NCBI RefSeq assembly: GCF_014489635.1
Contig: NZ_CP060828.1
Span: forward strand, 5,388,501-5,452,500
Reading direction: 5' to 3'
Source: Streptomyces roseirectus
GTDB lineage: Bacteria; Actinomycetota; Actinomycetes; Streptomycetales; Streptomycetaceae
DNA: 64,000 nt
In this document: positions 36,319 to 45,660 of the stretch, piece by piece
Layout of the letters: each line of letters begins with the position of its first letter
Numbering within the stretch: position 1 is the stretch's first letter
Notes under the pieces: model-generated
Told to the model about the DNA's origin: nothing
The model's database searches: none
Seen by the model: the letters and a program-made list of their open reading frames with translations, nothing else
Translations under genes and position numbers: made by a program

Positions 36319-39300
36319 ATGCCGAACCTGGAAGCGGATCTGCGCAAGGCCCTCCGAGGCGACGTCGGCTTCGACACCACCTCCCGCGCCCTGGTCACCA
36401 TGGACGCCTCCAACTACCGGCGGGTCCCGGCCGGGGTGGTGGCTCCGAAGGACGACGCCGACGTGGCCGCCGCCCTGGAGATCTGCCGGGAGCACGCAGT
36501 ACCCGTAGTACCCAGGGGAGGGGGCACCTCCATCGCCGGGCAGGCCACCGGGACCGGGGTGGTGCTTGACTTCACCCGGCACATGAACCGCGTCCTCGAC
36601 CTGGACCCCGCCACCCGTACCGCCGTGGTCCAGCCCGGCCTGGTCCTCGACCGCCTCCAGGACGCCGCCGCCCCGCACGGCCTGCGCTTCGGCCCCGACC
36701 CCTCCACCCACAGCCGCTGCACCCTCGGCGGCATGATCGGCAACAACTCCTGCGGCTCGCACTCGGTGGCCTGGGGGACGACCGCCGACAACGTCCTCAC
36801 CCTGGACGTCGTCACCGCGCGCGGCGCCCGGCTGACCCTCGGCCCGGACTGGTCCGGTACCCCCGAGGGACTACGCCGGCTGGTCGACACCGAACTGGCC
36901 CGCCTGCGCACCGGCTTCCCCGAACTGCCCCGCAGGATCTCCGGGTACGCCCTGGACGCGCTGCTCCCGGAGAAGGGCGCCGACACCGCCCGCGCCTACT
37001 GCGGCTCCGAGGGCACGCTCGCGGTCCTCACCCGGGCCGCCGTGCGCCTCGTCGAGTCCCCGCGCGCGCGGGCCCTCGCGGTCCTCGGCTACGGCGACGA
37101 GGGCGGCGCGGCGGAGGCGGCGGCCGGGCTGCTGCCGTACGGGCCCCTGACGGTCGAAGGTATGGCGGCGGACCTCGTACCCAGGGCCTACGGGTTGCCC
37201 CGTGGGGGTGCCTGGCTGTTCGTCGAGACCGGAGGGGAGACGGCGGCGGAGGCCCGCGCGCGGGGCGAGGCGATCGTGCGGGCGGCGGACGCCGTCGACG
37301 CCGTGGTCGTGACCGACCCCGCCCGGCAGCGCGCCCTGTGGCGCGTCCGCGAGGACGCGAGCGGCACCGCGACCCGGATGCCGGACGGCACGGAGGCATG
37401 GCCCGGCTGGGAGGACTGCGCCGTGCCCCCGGCCCGCCTCGGCCCCTACCTGCGCGGCTTCCGGAGCCTGCTCGCCGCGCACGGACTACGGGGCACCCCC
37501 TACGGGCACTTCGGTGACGGCTGCATCCACGTCCGGATCGACTTCGACCTCCTCACCGGCCCCGGCATCGCCCGCTTCCGCCGGTTCTCCGAGGAGCTGG
37601 CCGACCTCGTCGTCGCCCACGGCGGCTCCCTCTCCGGGGAACACGGCGACGGCCAGGCCCGCGCCGAACTACTACCCAGGATGTACGGGGAGGAGATGGT
37701 CGCCCTCTTTGCGCGCGTCAAGGCCCTGTGGGACCCCGACGACCTCCTCAACCCCGGAGTACTCGTACGCCCAGCCCCGCTCGACGCGAACCTCCGCTTC
37801 GCCCCGCTGCCCCGCGAACCCGTCCCGGTCGTCTTCGGCTACCCGGACGACGACGGCGACTTCTCCGCCGCCGTCCGCCGCTGCGTGGGCGTCGCGAAGT
37901 GCCGGACGACGACGGCGTCGGGCCCCGCCGTCATGTGCCCGTCGTTCCGCGTGACCGGCGAGGAGGCGCACTCCACGCGGGGCCGGGCGAGGCTGCTGCA
38001 CGAGATGCTCGCCGGTGAACTCGTCACCGACGGCTGGCGGTCCACCGAGGTCCGCGACGCCCTCGACCTCTGCCTCTCCTGCAAGGGCTGCCGCTCGGAC
38101 TGCCCCGTCGGCGTCGACATGGCCACCTACAAGGCCGAGTTCCTTCACCACCACTACAAAGACCGGCGCCGCCCCGCCGCCCACCACAGCATGGGCCGAC
38201 TGCCCCTGTGGCTGCGCTGGATCGCACGCACCCGCACCGCCCGACTCGTCAACTCCCTGGCCGCCGTATGGCCGTTGGCCGCGCTGGGGAAGTGGCTCGG
38301 CGGGGTCGCGCCCGAGCGGGAGGTCCCGCGTGTGGCGCCGGAGCCGTTCAGCCGCTGGTGGCGGCGCCGGTTCAAGGCGCTGCTGAAACGGGGGCGGACC
38401 GAGCGGCGGCTGCCGGGCGCGTGGCGGCAGCCGGGGGCGATGGTCGTCCTGTGGCCGGACACCTTCACTGAACACCTGTCACCAGACGTCGGCAAAGCGG
38501 CAGTTCGGGTGCTCGAAGCCGCCGGGATGACCGTGCTGCTGCCGCCGACCGTGCGCTGGAAGGGCGGAACGGCGCCGTGGACGGTGCGGCGGGGCAAGGT
38601 GTGCTGCGGGCTGACCTACGTCTCCACCGGCCAACTGGACCGGGCGCGTACGGTGTTGCGGGAGACGCTGGATCTGCTCGACCCGTACCTGATCCCGCCC
38701 GAGGAGCTGCGGGAGGAGGCAGGCGGGGGGTTCGGCGAACTCGGCGGCGAGGGCAGCGGCTTCGGTGAACTCGGCGGTGACGGCAGCGGCTTCGGTGAAC
38801 TCGATGGCGAGGACGACGACTTGGCGCTCCCGCCCTTCGTCGTCCTGGAGCCCAGTTGCGCGGCGGCACTCCGCACCGACCTCCCCGAACTCCTCCCCGA
38901 CGACCCGCGAGCCGCCCGCCTCGCCGCCCGCGTCCTCACCTTCGCCGAGGCGCTGGAGAAGCACGCCCCCGACTGGACGCCGCCCCGGCTCGGCCGGCCG
39001 GTCGTCGGGCAGACCCACTGTCACCAGCACGCGGTCCTCGGCGACACCGCCGACCGGCGCCTGCGTGAAGTCGCGGGTCTCAGCGGGGAACTGAGCGGTG
39101 GATGCTGTGGCCTGGCCGGTAACTTCGGCTTCGAGAAAGGGCACTTCGAGGTGTCCGCCGCCTGCGCCGAGGAGCAACTGCTGCCGTCCGTACGGGACGC
39201 GCCCGAGGACGCGGTCGTCCTCGCCGACGGCTTCTCCTGCCGGACCCAGCTGGAGCAACTGGCCGGGGTGCGCGGGAGGCACCTCGCGGAGGTGCTGGCC

Positions 39301-39333
39301 GAGGCGCTGGACGCGGAGAGGGACACCAAGTGA
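36319..39333 (+). CDS. FAD-linked oxidoreductase with C-terminal Fe-S domain (D-lactate/glycolate dehydrogenase-like)
   Basis: The 1004-residue protein fuses a PCMH-type FAD domain (PRGGGTSIAGQATG near residue 60) and an FAD-oxidase C domain to an iron-sulphur region and a GlcF-like CCG domain. Fe-S motifs are CVGVAKC...MCPSF near 522-541 and CLSCKGCRSDCP near 585-596. The C-terminal part has HCHQHAV and GGCCGLAGNFGFEKGHFEVS, which may bind a further metal centre. Such proteins oxidise D-2-hydroxy acids and pass electrons to quinone. Residues about 805-835 contain a Gly-Phe-Gly-Glu-Leu repeat insertion. The phosphoesterase gene overlaps its end by 4 bp. Confidence 0.9.
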   Translation: MPNLEADLRKALRGDVGFDTTSRALVTMDASNYRRVPAGVVAPKDDADVAAALEICREHAVPVVPRGGGTSIAGQATGTGVVLDFTRHMNRVLDLDPATRTAVVQPGLVLDRLQDAAAPHGLRFGPDPSTHSRCTLGGMIGNNSCGSHSVAWGTTADNVLTLDVVTARGARLTLGPDWSGTPEGLRRLVDTELARLRTGFPELPRRISGYALDALLPEKGADTARAYCGSEGTLAVLTRAAVRLVESPRARALAVLGYGDEGGAAEAAAGLLPYGPLTVEGMAADLVPRAYGLPRGGAWLFVETGGETAAEARARGEAIVRAADAVDAVVVTDPARQRALWRVREDASGTATRMPDGTEAWPGWEDCAVPPARLGPYLRGFRSLLAAHGLRGTPYGHFGDGCIHVRIDFDLLTGPGIARFRRFSEELADLVVAHGGSLSGEHGDGQARAELLPRMYGEEMVALFARVKALWDPDDLLNPGVLVRPAPLDANLRFAPLPREPVPVVFGYPDDDGDFSAAVRRCVGVAKCRTTTASGPAVMCPSFRVTGEEAHSTRGRARLLHEMLAGELVTDGWRSTEVRDALDLCLSCKGCRSDCPVGVDMATYKAEFLHHHYKDRRRPAAHHSMGRLPLWLRWIARTRTARLVNSLAAVWPLAALGKWLGGVAPEREVPRVAPEPFSRWWRRRFKALLKRGRTERRLPGAWRQPGAMVVLWPDTFTEHLSPDVGKAAVRVLEAAGMTVLLPPTVRWKGGTAPWTVRRGKVCCGLTYVSTGQLDRARTVLRETLDLLDPYLIPPEELREEAGGGFGELGGEGSGFGELGGDGSGFGELDGEDDDLALPPFVVLEPSCAAALRTDLPELLPDDPRAARLAARVLTFAEALEKHAPDWTPPRLGRPVVGQTHCHQHAVLGDTADRRLREVAGLSGELSGGCCGLAGNFGFEKGHFEVSAACAEEQLLPSVRDAPEDAVVLADGFSCRTQLEQLAGVRGRHLAEVLAEALDAERDTK
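38728..38810 (+). repeat. 30-bp in-frame tandem repeat in the oxidoreductase gene
   Basis: About 2.7 copies of a 30-bp unit encode GFGELGGEGS-type decapeptides between the two halves of the CCG region. The insertion is acidic and flexible. Confidence 0.75.
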
Positions 39334-40106
39334 CGTACGAGGAAGCCGAGTCGGTCGCCGTCCTCTCCGACATCCACGGCGTGCTGCCCGCCCTCGAAGC
39401 GGTGCTGGCCGAACCGGACGTCGCCGCAGCCGACCTGATCGTCCTCACCGGGGACATCGCCGCAGGGCCCCAACCCGCCGAAGTCATGGACCTGTTGAGG
39501 GAACAGGGTGACCGCGTGCGGTGGGTCTCGGGCAACGCCGACCGGGAACTCGTCGAGTACCGGCGCGGCCTCCGCGACGAAATCCCGGACCCCATAGGCC
39601 CGTTCGCGGCACACGCCCTGACCGAGGAGCACGTCGACTTCCTCGCCTCCCTCCCGACGACCCTGACACTCACCGTCGGCGGCCTGGGGAAGACCCTGTT
39701 CTGCCACGCAACTCCCCGCGACGACGAGGAGGTTGTCCTCGTCGACTCCCGCCCCGCCCGCTGGACCGAGGTCTTCGCCGGCCTCGATCCCGACGTCCGC
39801 ACCGTCGTCTGCGGCCACACCCACATGCCCTACCTCCGCCTCGCCGAGGGCCGCCTCGTCGTCAACCCCGGCAGCGTCGGCATGCCGTACGGGCGCGCGG
39901 GCGCCCACTGGTGCCTCCTCGGGCCGGGGGCGGACCTGCGGGTGACGCCGTACGACGTCCCGGCGGCCGTGGAGCGACTGGTCGCGGAGTGCGGGTATCC
40001 GGGAATTACCGAATGGGCGGACACCTATCTGCACGCGCGGGTGACGGACGCGATGGCTATGGAGGCGTTCGGGCCGCGCGACGGGCGGCGGTCGCAAGGC
40101 GGCTGA
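39330..40106 (+). CDS. Metallophosphoesterase, YfcE-like
   Basis: The 258-residue protein has the calcineurin-like metal ligands: DIHG near the N-terminus, GDIAAGP, GNADRE, and the C-terminal pair CGHTHMPY plus NPGSVG. This is the YfcE/MJ0936-type phosphodiesterase family using a dinuclear metal centre. The GTG start overlaps the oxidoreductase stop (GTGA), so the two are coupled. The substrate is unknown. Confidence 0.92.
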   Translation: MTYEEAESVAVLSDIHGVLPALEAVLAEPDVAAADLIVLTGDIAAGPQPAEVMDLLREQGDRVRWVSGNADRELVEYRRGLRDEIPDPIGPFAAHALTEEHVDFLASLPTTLTLTVGGLGKTLFCHATPRDDEEVVLVDSRPARWTEVFAGLDPDVRTVVCGHTHMPYLRLAEGRLVVNPGSVGMPYGRAGAHWCLLGPGADLRVTPYDVPAAVERLVAECGYPGITEWADTYLHARVTDAMAMEAFGPRDGRRSQGG

Positions 40107-40281
40107 CAGCCGCAGGGCGGACGATAAAGGAAACACCCAGCTTTTCCAAGGGGATTCACAGTGCGTCTTTGCCAATTTTGCCGTTCAGGCGCGTGAGGGG
40201 CGTGTAGGTTTCTTGGTATCGGGTTCCGGACGCGGAATTCGACGAAATCGAAGGTACAGCGCAATCCCCCAAGGAGTCGGA

Positions 40282-40410
40282 ATGAGCTTCAAGAAGCTTG
40301 CCCCGCTGCCCCCTAAGCCGAAGTCGAAGCAGCTCCCGCCGCCGCCCCCGCCGAAGCACAAGGCGAAGAAGAAGCCGCTGCCCAAGCCGATCCCCCGCCA
40401 GGACGGCTGA
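40282..40410 (+). CDS. 42-residue Pro/Lys-rich peptide with a six-proline run
   Basis: An ideal SD (AAGGAG at 40271-40276) precedes ATG 40282. The peptide starts MSFKKLAPLPPKPKSKQL, contains LPPPPPPKHK, and ends PIPRQDG. It has no hydrophobic segment and is strongly basic. It is followed by a perfect 12-bp hairpin, a second hairpin, and an ABC exporter gene. It could be a leader peptide whose polyproline run stalls ribosomes, a small exported peptide, or a free small protein. I do not recognise a family. Confidence 0.7.
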   Translation: MSFKKLAPLPPKPKSKQLPPPPPPKHKAKKKPLPKPIPRQDG

Positions 40411-40424
40411 TCCCAGCTGAACCC

Positions 40425-40458
40425 GAAAGGGGCCGATGGTGCACTGTCGGCCCCTTTC
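40425..40458 (+). terminator. Hairpin terminator or attenuator after the polyproline mini-gene
   Basis: A perfect 12-bp stem GAAAGGGGCCGA / TCGGCCCCTTTC encloses a 10-nt loop and starts 15 bp after the mini-gene stop. It would block transcription into the ABC gene unless bypassed. Confidence 0.8.
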
Positions 40459-40470
40459 TCAGTTCACTCG

Positions 40471-40492
40471 CCCACCATCCGCAAATGGTGGG
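40471..40492 (+). promoter_or_regulatory. Second hairpin before the ABC exporter
   Basis: CCCACCAT at 40471-40478 pairs with ATGGTGGG at 40485-40492 over a 6-nt loop, ending 9 bp before the exporter's SD (AGGAAAGG). Confidence 0.6.
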
Positions 40493-40518
40493 CCGGTGGT
40501 CAGGAAAGGGCGTGTCAT

Positions 40519-42549
40519 ATGGCCTACAGGAATAAGGGTGGCGGCGATCTCGATACCGATTCAGAATTCGAGGAATACGAATACGACACCCCGACCATTC
40601 CGTCCCGCGTCGCGTTCCGCCGTTTCTGGCCGCTGACCAAGGGCCTGCGGAAATGGCTGCTGCTCGTCTGGGTGTGCACGATCGTCGCCGCCCTCGCCGA
40701 GACCGAAGCCATCCTGCTCTTCGGCGAGTTGACCGACAATGCCCTCAACAAGGGCTCCCTGGACGCCTTCCGGGCACCGGCCGCGAAATGGCTGGCCGTC
40801 GCGATCGTCGGCGCGCTCGTCGCCTACGCGGGCAACTCCCTCGCGGCCTGGGCCACCGAACGCTTCGTGATGAGACTGCGCGAGCATGTCTTCGACCACG
40901 TCCAGCAGTTGCCCCCGCACTTCTTCCAACTCCACCGCCAGGGCGACCTGTTGTCCCGGCTCACGAGCGACGTCGAGGCGATCGAGACGATGGTCGTCTC
41001 CGGCCTCGTGGGCGCCGCCTCCGCCGGATTCAGCGCTCTCTTCTACGCCGCCGCCGCGTTCTGGCTGCGCTGGGACCTGGCCACCGCGACCTTCGTCCTC
41101 GCCCCGCTCTTCTGGCTCGCCGCCCGCCGCTTCTCCGGCTCCATCAAGGACGTCTCCCGCGCGGGCCGGGTCGCGGACGGCGCGATCACCTCCGTCGTCG
41201 AGGAATCCCTCGGCAACATCGTCCTCACCCAGGCGTACGGCCGCCGCGACGCCGAGCGGCGACGGCTGCACGAGGAGGCGACGGCGTGGTTCCGCGCCTC
41301 CGTCCGCTCGGCCAGGCTGAACGAGGCGTACGAGCAACTGGTGCAGGTCATCGAGACGGTGTGCGTGCTCGCGGTGATCGGGATCGGCGCCTGGGAGATC
41401 TCCACCGGGCGCATGACGCTCGGTCAACTCCTCGCGTTCGCCGCCTTCTTGGGCTACCTCTACCCACCCGTGCGCGGACTGGCCCAGCTCGGCCTCACCG
41501 TCACCGCGGCCACCGCAGGAGCCGAGCGGCTGATCGAGATCCTCGACGTGCGTCCCTCGGTCGCCGACCCGCTCCACGCCGCCGACACCGGCCGGCCGGA
41601 CGGCGCGATCGAAGTCCGCGACGTCTCCTTCCGCTACCCCGGCGCGGAGCGGGACGCCCTCAAGGGGCTCTCCTTCCGCGTCAGCCCCGGCGAGCTGGTG
41701 ATCGTCACCGGCCCGAGCGGCGCCGGGAAGTCCACGGTCTCGAAACTCCTCCTCAGGTTCTACGACCCCGACTCGGGAGACGTCCTCCTCGACGGCGTCC
41801 CCCTAAGGGGTTTCCCTGTCGCCCGGCTGAGGGAGTACGTCACCCTCCTCCCCCAGGAGACCCTGGTCCTGCACGACACCGTCCGCGCCAACATCGCCTG
41901 CGGCCGGCCCGGCGCCGGCGACCGGGCGATCGAGGCGGCGGCGCGGGCGGCCGACGCCCACGACTTCGTCGTCCGCCTCCCCGAGGGCTACGACACGAGG
42001 ATCGACCCCGGCACCGCCCGGCTCTCCGGCGGCCAGCTCCAGCGGCTCGCCATCGCCCGCGCGATCCTGCGCGACGCCCCGGTACTGGTCCTGGACGAGC
42101 CGACGACCGGCCTCGACGCGATGTCCGCCCGCCGCGTGGTCAAGCCGCTGCGCCGGCTGACGGCCGGGCGGACGACCCTGATGATCACCCACGACCTCAA
42201 CCTCGCCCCCGACGCCGACCGCATCCTCGTCGTCGACCGGGGGCGGGTCGTCGAGACCGGCCGCCATGACGAACTGCTGGCGCGCGGTGGCGCGTACGCG
42301 CGGCTGCACCGGTCGCAGAACAACGCGGTGATGGACACGGGGGAACTACGGATGCCGGTGTTCGCGGAGGAACCGGTGTTCGTGGAGGAGGGGACGGGCG
42401 GTGGCGGCGAGGGCGCCGGGTACTACGGGTACGACGCCTCCCCGCCCGCACCCGGCGGCATCCCCTGCACCCCGTACGACCCGTACAACCCCTACTACGG
42501 CCACGTCCCGCCCGCTCCCCAGGGCGACGGCACCTGGCCCGGCGCCTGA
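40519..42549 (+). CDS. ABC exporter, fused membrane and ATPase domains
   Basis: The 676-residue protein has an acidic N-terminus, six membrane spans in about residues 40-320, and an ATPase domain with Walker A TGPSGAGKS, signature LSGGQLQR and Walker [13 protein letters not shown]. This is the lipid A/multidrug type (ABCB) half-transporter, functioning as a dimer. The C-terminal ~60 residues are Pro/Tyr/Gly-rich (GAGYYGYD, PYNPYYGH), partly encoded by GTACTACGGG. The substrate is unknown. The polyproline mini-gene upstream is its only close partner. Confidence 0.9.
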   Translation: MAYRNKGGGDLDTDSEFEEYEYDTPTIPSRVAFRRFWPLTKGLRKWLLLVWVCTIVAALAETEAILLFGELTDNALNKGSLDAFRAPAAKWLAVAIVGALVAYAGNSLAAWATERFVMRLREHVFDHVQQLPPHFFQLHRQGDLLSRLTSDVEAIETMVVSGLVGAASAGFSALFYAAAAFWLRWDLATATFVLAPLFWLAARRFSGSIKDVSRAGRVADGAITSVVEESLGNIVLTQAYGRRDAERRRLHEEATAWFRASVRSARLNEAYEQLVQVIETVCVLAVIGIGAWEISTGRMTLGQLLAFAAFLGYLYPPVRGLAQLGLTVTAATAGAERLIEILDVRPSVADPLHAADTGRPDGAIEVRDVSFRYPGAERDALKGLSFRVSPGELVIVTGPSGAGKSTVSKLLLRFYDPDSGDVLLDGVPLRGFPVARLREYVTLLPQETLVLHDTVRANIACGRPGAGDRAIEAAARAADAHDFVVRLPEGYDTRIDPGTARLSGGQLQRLAIARAILRDAPVLVLDEPTTGLDAMSARRVVKPLRRLTAGRTTLMITHDLNLAPDADRILVVDRGRVVETGRHDELLARGGAYARLHRSQNNAVMDTGELRMPVFAEEPVFVEEGTGGGGEGAGYYGYDASPPAPGGIPCTPYDPYNPYYGHVPPAPQGDGTWPGA

Positions 42550-42612
42550 CGGACATCTCACGCTCCGAGACAGCGGCAAACGTGGTTCACACGCCTGACC
42601 GAGTCCATTACC

Positions 42613-42630
42613 GTGGACTTGGAAGTGCAC
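42613..42630. promoter_or_regulatory. Imperfect inverted repeat at the EamA start
   Basis: GTGGACTT at 42613-42620 and AAGTGCAC at 42623-42630 match at seven of eight positions around GG. The repeat covers the SD and ends 1 bp before the ATG, so a bound protein would block translation initiation or transcription. Confidence 0.55.
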
Positions 42631-42631
42631 C

Positions 42632-43660
42632 ATGATGAACTCAAGCCGAGCACCGGGACCGCCAGTGACCACCCCTGAACCGACGATCACGACCCCTAGT
42701 GGTGTACCCGGAGGACTCCGGAGGGACGGCGGCACCCCGGGCCGGGGTACGGCGCGCACCGGCGGAGCGGGGACGCTCGGCCCCATCGGGCTGGTGCTGG
42801 CCGGCGGCGTCTCGGTGCAGTTCGGCGGCGCCCTGTCCGTGCTGCTGATGCCGAAGACGGGCGCGCTGGGCGTGGTGACGCTGCGGCTGGTCGTGGCGTC
42901 CGTCGTGCTGCTGCTGATCTGCCGCCCCCGGCTGCGCGGCCACTCGCGCGCGGACTGGGGCACGGTGATCGTCTTCGGCGTCACGATGTCCGCGATGAAC
43001 GGCCTCTTTTACCAGGCCCTCGACCGCATCCCCCTCGGCCCGGCGGTCACCCTGGAGGTCCTGGGTCCGCTGGCCCTGTCGGTCGTCGCCTCCCGCCGCG
43101 CGGTGAACGCCGTCTGGGCGGCCCTCGCCCTCGCCGGGGTCTTCCTGCTCGGCGGCGGGAGCTTCGACAGCCTCGACCCGGTCGGCGTGGCGTTCGCGCT
43201 GGCGGCGGGCGTGGCGTGGGCGTCGTACATCGTCTTCAGCGCCCGTACGGGCCGGCGCTTCCCGCAGGCGGACGGGCTGGCCCTGGCGATGGCTGTAGGG
43301 GCCATCCTCTTCCTGCCCCTGGGGATCATGGACGCGGGCACGAAACTGCTGCACCCGCAGACCCTGGGACTCGGCGCGGCGGTCGCGATCCTCTCCTCGG
43401 TCCTCCCCTACACCCTCGAACTCCTCGCCCTGCGCCGCCTGCCCGCCTCCACCTTCGCGATCCTCATGAGCCTCGAACCCGCCATCGCCTCGGCGGCCGG
43501 CTTCTTCATCCTCGACCAGACCCTCACCACGCTCCAGGCGCTGGCGATCGCCCTGGTCATCGCCGCCAGCATGGGGGCGGTGCGGACACAGGTGGGGCGG
43601 GGGAAGGCGAAGGTGGGTGGGGGCAGGGCGAAGGTGCCGGACGGCCCCACCGTCGGCTGA
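42632..43660 (+). CDS. EamA/RhtA-family transporter
   Basis: The 342-residue protein has an N-terminal Pro/Gly-rich stretch and ten predicted membrane spans in two EamA repeats. Landmarks are PLGPAVTLEVLGPLAL in the first half and SVLPYTLELLALRRLPASTFAILMSLEPAIA in the second, as in RhtA-type amino-acid and metabolite exporters. ATGs at 42632 and 42635 follow GGAAG; a GTG at 42665 is an alternative. It exports a small metabolite, identity unknown. Confidence 0.9.
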   Translation: MMNSSRAPGPPVTTPEPTITTPSGVPGGLRRDGGTPGRGTARTGGAGTLGPIGLVLAGGVSVQFGGALSVLLMPKTGALGVVTLRLVVASVVLLLICRPRLRGHSRADWGTVIVFGVTMSAMNGLFYQALDRIPLGPAVTLEVLGPLALSVVASRRAVNAVWAALALAGVFLLGGGSFDSLDPVGVAFALAAGVAWASYIVFSARTGRRFPQADGLALAMAVGAILFLPLGIMDAGTKLLHPQTLGLGAAVAILSSVLPYTLELLALRRLPASTFAILMSLEPAIASAAGFFILDQTLTTLQALAIALVIAASMGAVRTQVGRGKAKVGGGRAKVPDGPTVG

Positions 43661-43674
43661 GCCGGCGGGGCCGT
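43641..43674. terminator. Terminator hairpin over the EamA stop
   Basis: ACGGCCCCACCG pairs with CGGCGGGGCCGT with one mismatch over a 10-nt loop containing the TGA stop. Confidence 0.7.
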
Positions 43675-43864
43675 CCCCTACGGGAGTACCCGTATGACGT
43701 GAGAGGGCCGGACGGGATCTAGGTGGTCGGATGTGATCGAGGCGGCCGGCCACTCCGCGCCGGCCCCGGTGGACCGGCCGTCCCCTGCGGGGCGTACCCC
43801 GTAGGACCAGCGGGCGTACCCGTAGGACCGGAGAGGGACGGCCGGTACCCCTGGAGTACCGGGC

Positions 43865-45502
43865 TCAGCAGCCCCGGACGTCCTTCGTCAGCACCCCTTG
43901 CTCGGTCGCGAGCGCGTGGTCGTAGCAGACCCCGGGCCCGCGGACCCGGTAGCGCTCACCCGTGGTGGCGACGGCGTGCCGCTGGTCGCGGGCCACGCCG
44001 AGCGTGAAGGTGGCGTCGCCGCGGTACTCGTCGTCGGTCCGGGTCGCGCCGAGCGTCGCGCGGTCGCCGACGGACATGACCACGCGCAGCCGGTTGGCGC
44101 TGTCGATGGTCGCGCGCCCGTCGAGCGCGTAGGCGCGGTCGGTGCGGGAGACGCGCCCGCCGGTGGTCATGGCCTGGTGGTCGGTCCACTTGCCGGTCTG
44201 GTCGTCGGAGTTCTCGTCCGGCGTCCACGTGTGGTCGATCGCGGTGGTGAGGGTCCGCTCGACCGTCGTCGTGACCCGGCCGTGGGAGGTGTCGACGTAC
44301 CCGGTGACCTTGAGCCGGTCCGCGCCGGAGGTCACCAGCTCGCGCCGCGCGCCGTCGGTGTAGTGGTTGCTCACCGCCGGCCCGGTCCGCTTGTACGACG
44401 TGACGGCGCCGGTCACGACCGCCTTGTGGGCGTCCTGCCAGACGAGGACGTTCGTCGGCGCGCTCCACCCGGTCTGCCCGGCCGGCACCCCGATCACCGA
44501 CACGTCGACCTTGTGCGCCTTGCCGTCGTTCAGGACTCCCGCGAACGGCGTCAGGTCGTACACCAGAGGACGTACATCGAAGGAGTGGGGCGAGGGGATC
44601 ACCGACCAGAGGTAGGGGGACCAGCCGCCGGTCCACACGTTCGGGTACGGGGAGGCGATCCCGGCGACCTTCCCGTCGACGCTGATCAGCACCTCGCGGT
44701 ACGGCCCGTCGTCCCCGCCCTTGCAGGAGTACGACGCCGACGGGGTGACCGCCGAGTACCAGAACTCCTCGCAACCGCCGCCCGATCCGGTGGCGTACAC
44801 CTCCGCGAGAATCCGCTCGGAGTTGCGCGGAACGGTCAGCGAGGCACCCGTCGTCACACTGTTGCCGTCGCTCAGAGGTATGACGCGGTCGGGAGCGGAG
44901 GAGGTACGGCCGGGCCGCGGGGCGTAGAACGTGAGAGTGACCTTGACATCGAGGACGCCCGTGTAGGTGTCGTCGACAACGTTGCCGATCAGCATGTCGA
45001 CGGGCTGCGGGGTACTCAGGGTGTTCCCGTACTGGGTGACGTCCTTCTCGACGGACCAGTCGATCCCGTCCTGCGACGGCTCGGGCGTCGAGGTGCGCAG
45101 GACCTGGACGCCGCCGATGTCCAGGTACCCGAGCCGGTCGAACTGCCGCCCCTTCACGCTCCCGTCGAGGCGCAGCACGACCTTGGACCAGCGGCCGGGG
45201 GTGCCGCAGCCGGTCGGCGGGGTGTAGGTGCCGGTGTAGGGGGTGAAGTCCTTGAAGCGCGTCTGCGCGACGGTGACCGTGCAGGACCTGGTGTGCGGGG
45301 CGGCGATCGGCGGGGCGGCGGTGACGGGGTCGTGGTAGTCGGTCCCGAACTCCGCCGGCACGGTGGCGGCCGAGGCGCTGCCGAGGGACAGGCCGAACGC
45401 GGCGACCGCCGCCGTCAGCACGGTGACCGTCCGGGCCCGCCGGGTGCCCGGCCGGGCGGGGCCCGGGGCTCTGGCGGGTCTCATGGCTCGTATGGCTCTC
45501 AT
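43865..45502 (-). CDS. Secreted PNGase A-like amidase
   Basis: The 545-residue protein has an Arg/Pro-rich N-terminus and signal peptide ending near SASA-ATVPAEF. The mature part matches the peptide-N4-(N-acetyl-beta-glucosaminyl)asparagine amidase A family: FRLD-like sugar-binding strands, EEFWYSAVTP and SPYPNVWTGGWSPYLWSVIP are the best-known segments. PNGase A removes N-glycans from glycoproteins in plants; in soil bacteria it could act on host or fungal glycoproteins. Two ATGs (45502 and 45484) are possible starts. Confidence 0.82.
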   Translation of the reverse strand: MRAIRAMRPARAPGPARPGTRRARTVTVLTAAVAAFGLSLGSASAATVPAEFGTDYHDPVTAAPPIAAPHTRSCTVTVAQTRFKDFTPYTGTYTPPTGCGTPGRWSKVVLRLDGSVKGRQFDRLGYLDIGGVQVLRTSTPEPSQDGIDWSVEKDVTQYGNTLSTPQPVDMLIGNVVDDTYTGVLDVKVTLTFYAPRPGRTSSAPDRVIPLSDGNSVTTGASLTVPRNSERILAEVYATGSGGGCEEFWYSAVTPSASYSCKGGDDGPYREVLISVDGKVAGIASPYPNVWTGGWSPYLWSVIPSPHSFDVRPLVYDLTPFAGVLNDGKAHKVDVSVIGVPAGQTGWSAPTNVLVWQDAHKAVVTGAVTSYKRTGPAVSNHYTDGARRELVTSGADRLKVTGYVDTSHGRVTTTVERTLTTAIDHTWTPDENSDDQTGKWTDHQAMTTGGRVSRTDRAYALDGRATIDSANRLRVVMSVGDRATLGATRTDDEYRGDATFTLGVARDQRHAVATTGERYRVRGPGVCYDHALATEQGVLTKDVRGC

Positions 45503-45660
45503 ACGGCGCAGTGAACTGCCGGGGCGGGGCCGGGGCCAAGGGGAGTTGGGGAGGTATTGACCAATTTCGGGGTGTAAGCCGACCGAGCGGCAACGCGGCC
45601 GTGATCCGGCGCGGGAAATCCCGTACCCCGTGAGTACTACGGGAACTACAGTCGTCGGTC

